Origin: Planctomycetaceae bacterium
Lineage (GTDB): Bacteria; Planctomycetota; Planctomycetia; Pirellulales; Pirellulaceae
Length of the DNA stretch: 5,929 nt
NCBI GenBank assembly: GCA_007129635.1
Contig: SKVE01000551.1
Location: forward strand, 1 to 5,929
Direction of reading: 5' to 3'
The notes under the pieces are model-generated. The model saw only the letters and a list, made by a program, of their open reading frames with translations. It searched no databases and was not told where the DNA came from. Positions 5,859 through 5,929 of this stretch are shown here, piece after piece. Both the position numbers and the translations under genes were made by a program. Numbering within the stretch: position 1 is the stretch's first letter; every line of letters starts with the position of its first letter.

Positions 5859-5929
5859 ATGCATCTGTTGGCGATCAGCGATAACTACATCCCGGCCGAA
5901 TTCATGCGCCAAGGTTTTGCATCGCTGGA
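5859..5929 (+). CDS. N-terminal fragment, possible D-2-hydroxyacid dehydrogenase (cut by window edge)
   Basis: Only the first 23 complete codons are visible, starting MHLLAISDNYIPAEFM. The start is well supported by GCAGGAG at 5844-5850 with an 8-nt spacer. A short strand followed by a DNYIPAEFM-like segment resembles the N-terminal substrate domain of D-isomer-specific 2-hydroxyacid dehydrogenases such as phosphoglycerate dehydrogenase relatives. That identification rests on few residues and is tentative. It is on the same strand as the SDR and aldolase and probably belongs to the same operon, where it could reduce or oxidise a 2-oxo/2-hydroxy acid intermediate. Confidence 0.45.
   Translation, partial: MHLLAISDNYIPAEFMRQGFASL

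Overview
The window looks like a stretch of a GC-rich planctomycete chromosome, probably of the Pirellulaceae/Rhodopirellula kind. This is inferred from gene style, not from a marker gene. Two oxidoreductases (a Gfo/Idh/MocA protein and an FAD-dependent oxidoreductase) both begin with twin-arginine export signals. They sit beside a short-chain dehydrogenase, a class II aldolase and the start of what may be a 2-hydroxyacid dehydrogenase. That mix is typical of planctomycete carbohydrate gene clusters. No RNA gene, insertion sequence, CRISPR array or attachment site is visible.

Layout. A 5' hairpin (6-30) precedes a 305-residue DUF429-like protein (51-968, +). It converges on the Gfo/Idh/MocA oxidoreductase (994-2250, -), and a 9-bp GC-rich stem-loop at 953-980 sits at the junction. 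Upstream of the latter, on the same strand, lies the FAD-dependent oxidoreductase (2401-3771, -). The 150-bp gap between them carries a sigma70-like promoter candidate. A 327-bp non-coding region (3772-4098) then separates the minus-strand pair from a divergent plus-strand set: SDR (4099-4881, GTG start), class II aldolase (4934-5794) and a truncated gene at the right edge (5859 onward). This divergent region has an inverted repeat overlapping a TATACT box and a pair of 16-bp near-identical direct repeats. It is the most likely control point of the locus.

How the genes may work together. The two Tat-signalled oxidoreductases would act outside the cytoplasm or be membrane-associated. The SDR and aldolase lack export signals and would be cytoplasmic. 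An oxidation/reduction plus retro-aldol route for a sugar, polyol or sugar acid fits this set, with the last gene handling a 2-hydroxy/2-oxo acid. The substrate cannot be read from the sequence. The aldolase keeps its zinc ligands but differs at several positions used for phosphate and substrate binding in the well-studied fructose-bisphosphate and tagatose-bisphosphate enzymes, so its usual automatic name may mislead. The DUF429-like gene is probably an unrelated neighbour.

Nothing here proves a new biological system. The most rewarding items are the divergent regulatory region, the atypical aldolase active site and the compartment-split pathway hypothesis.
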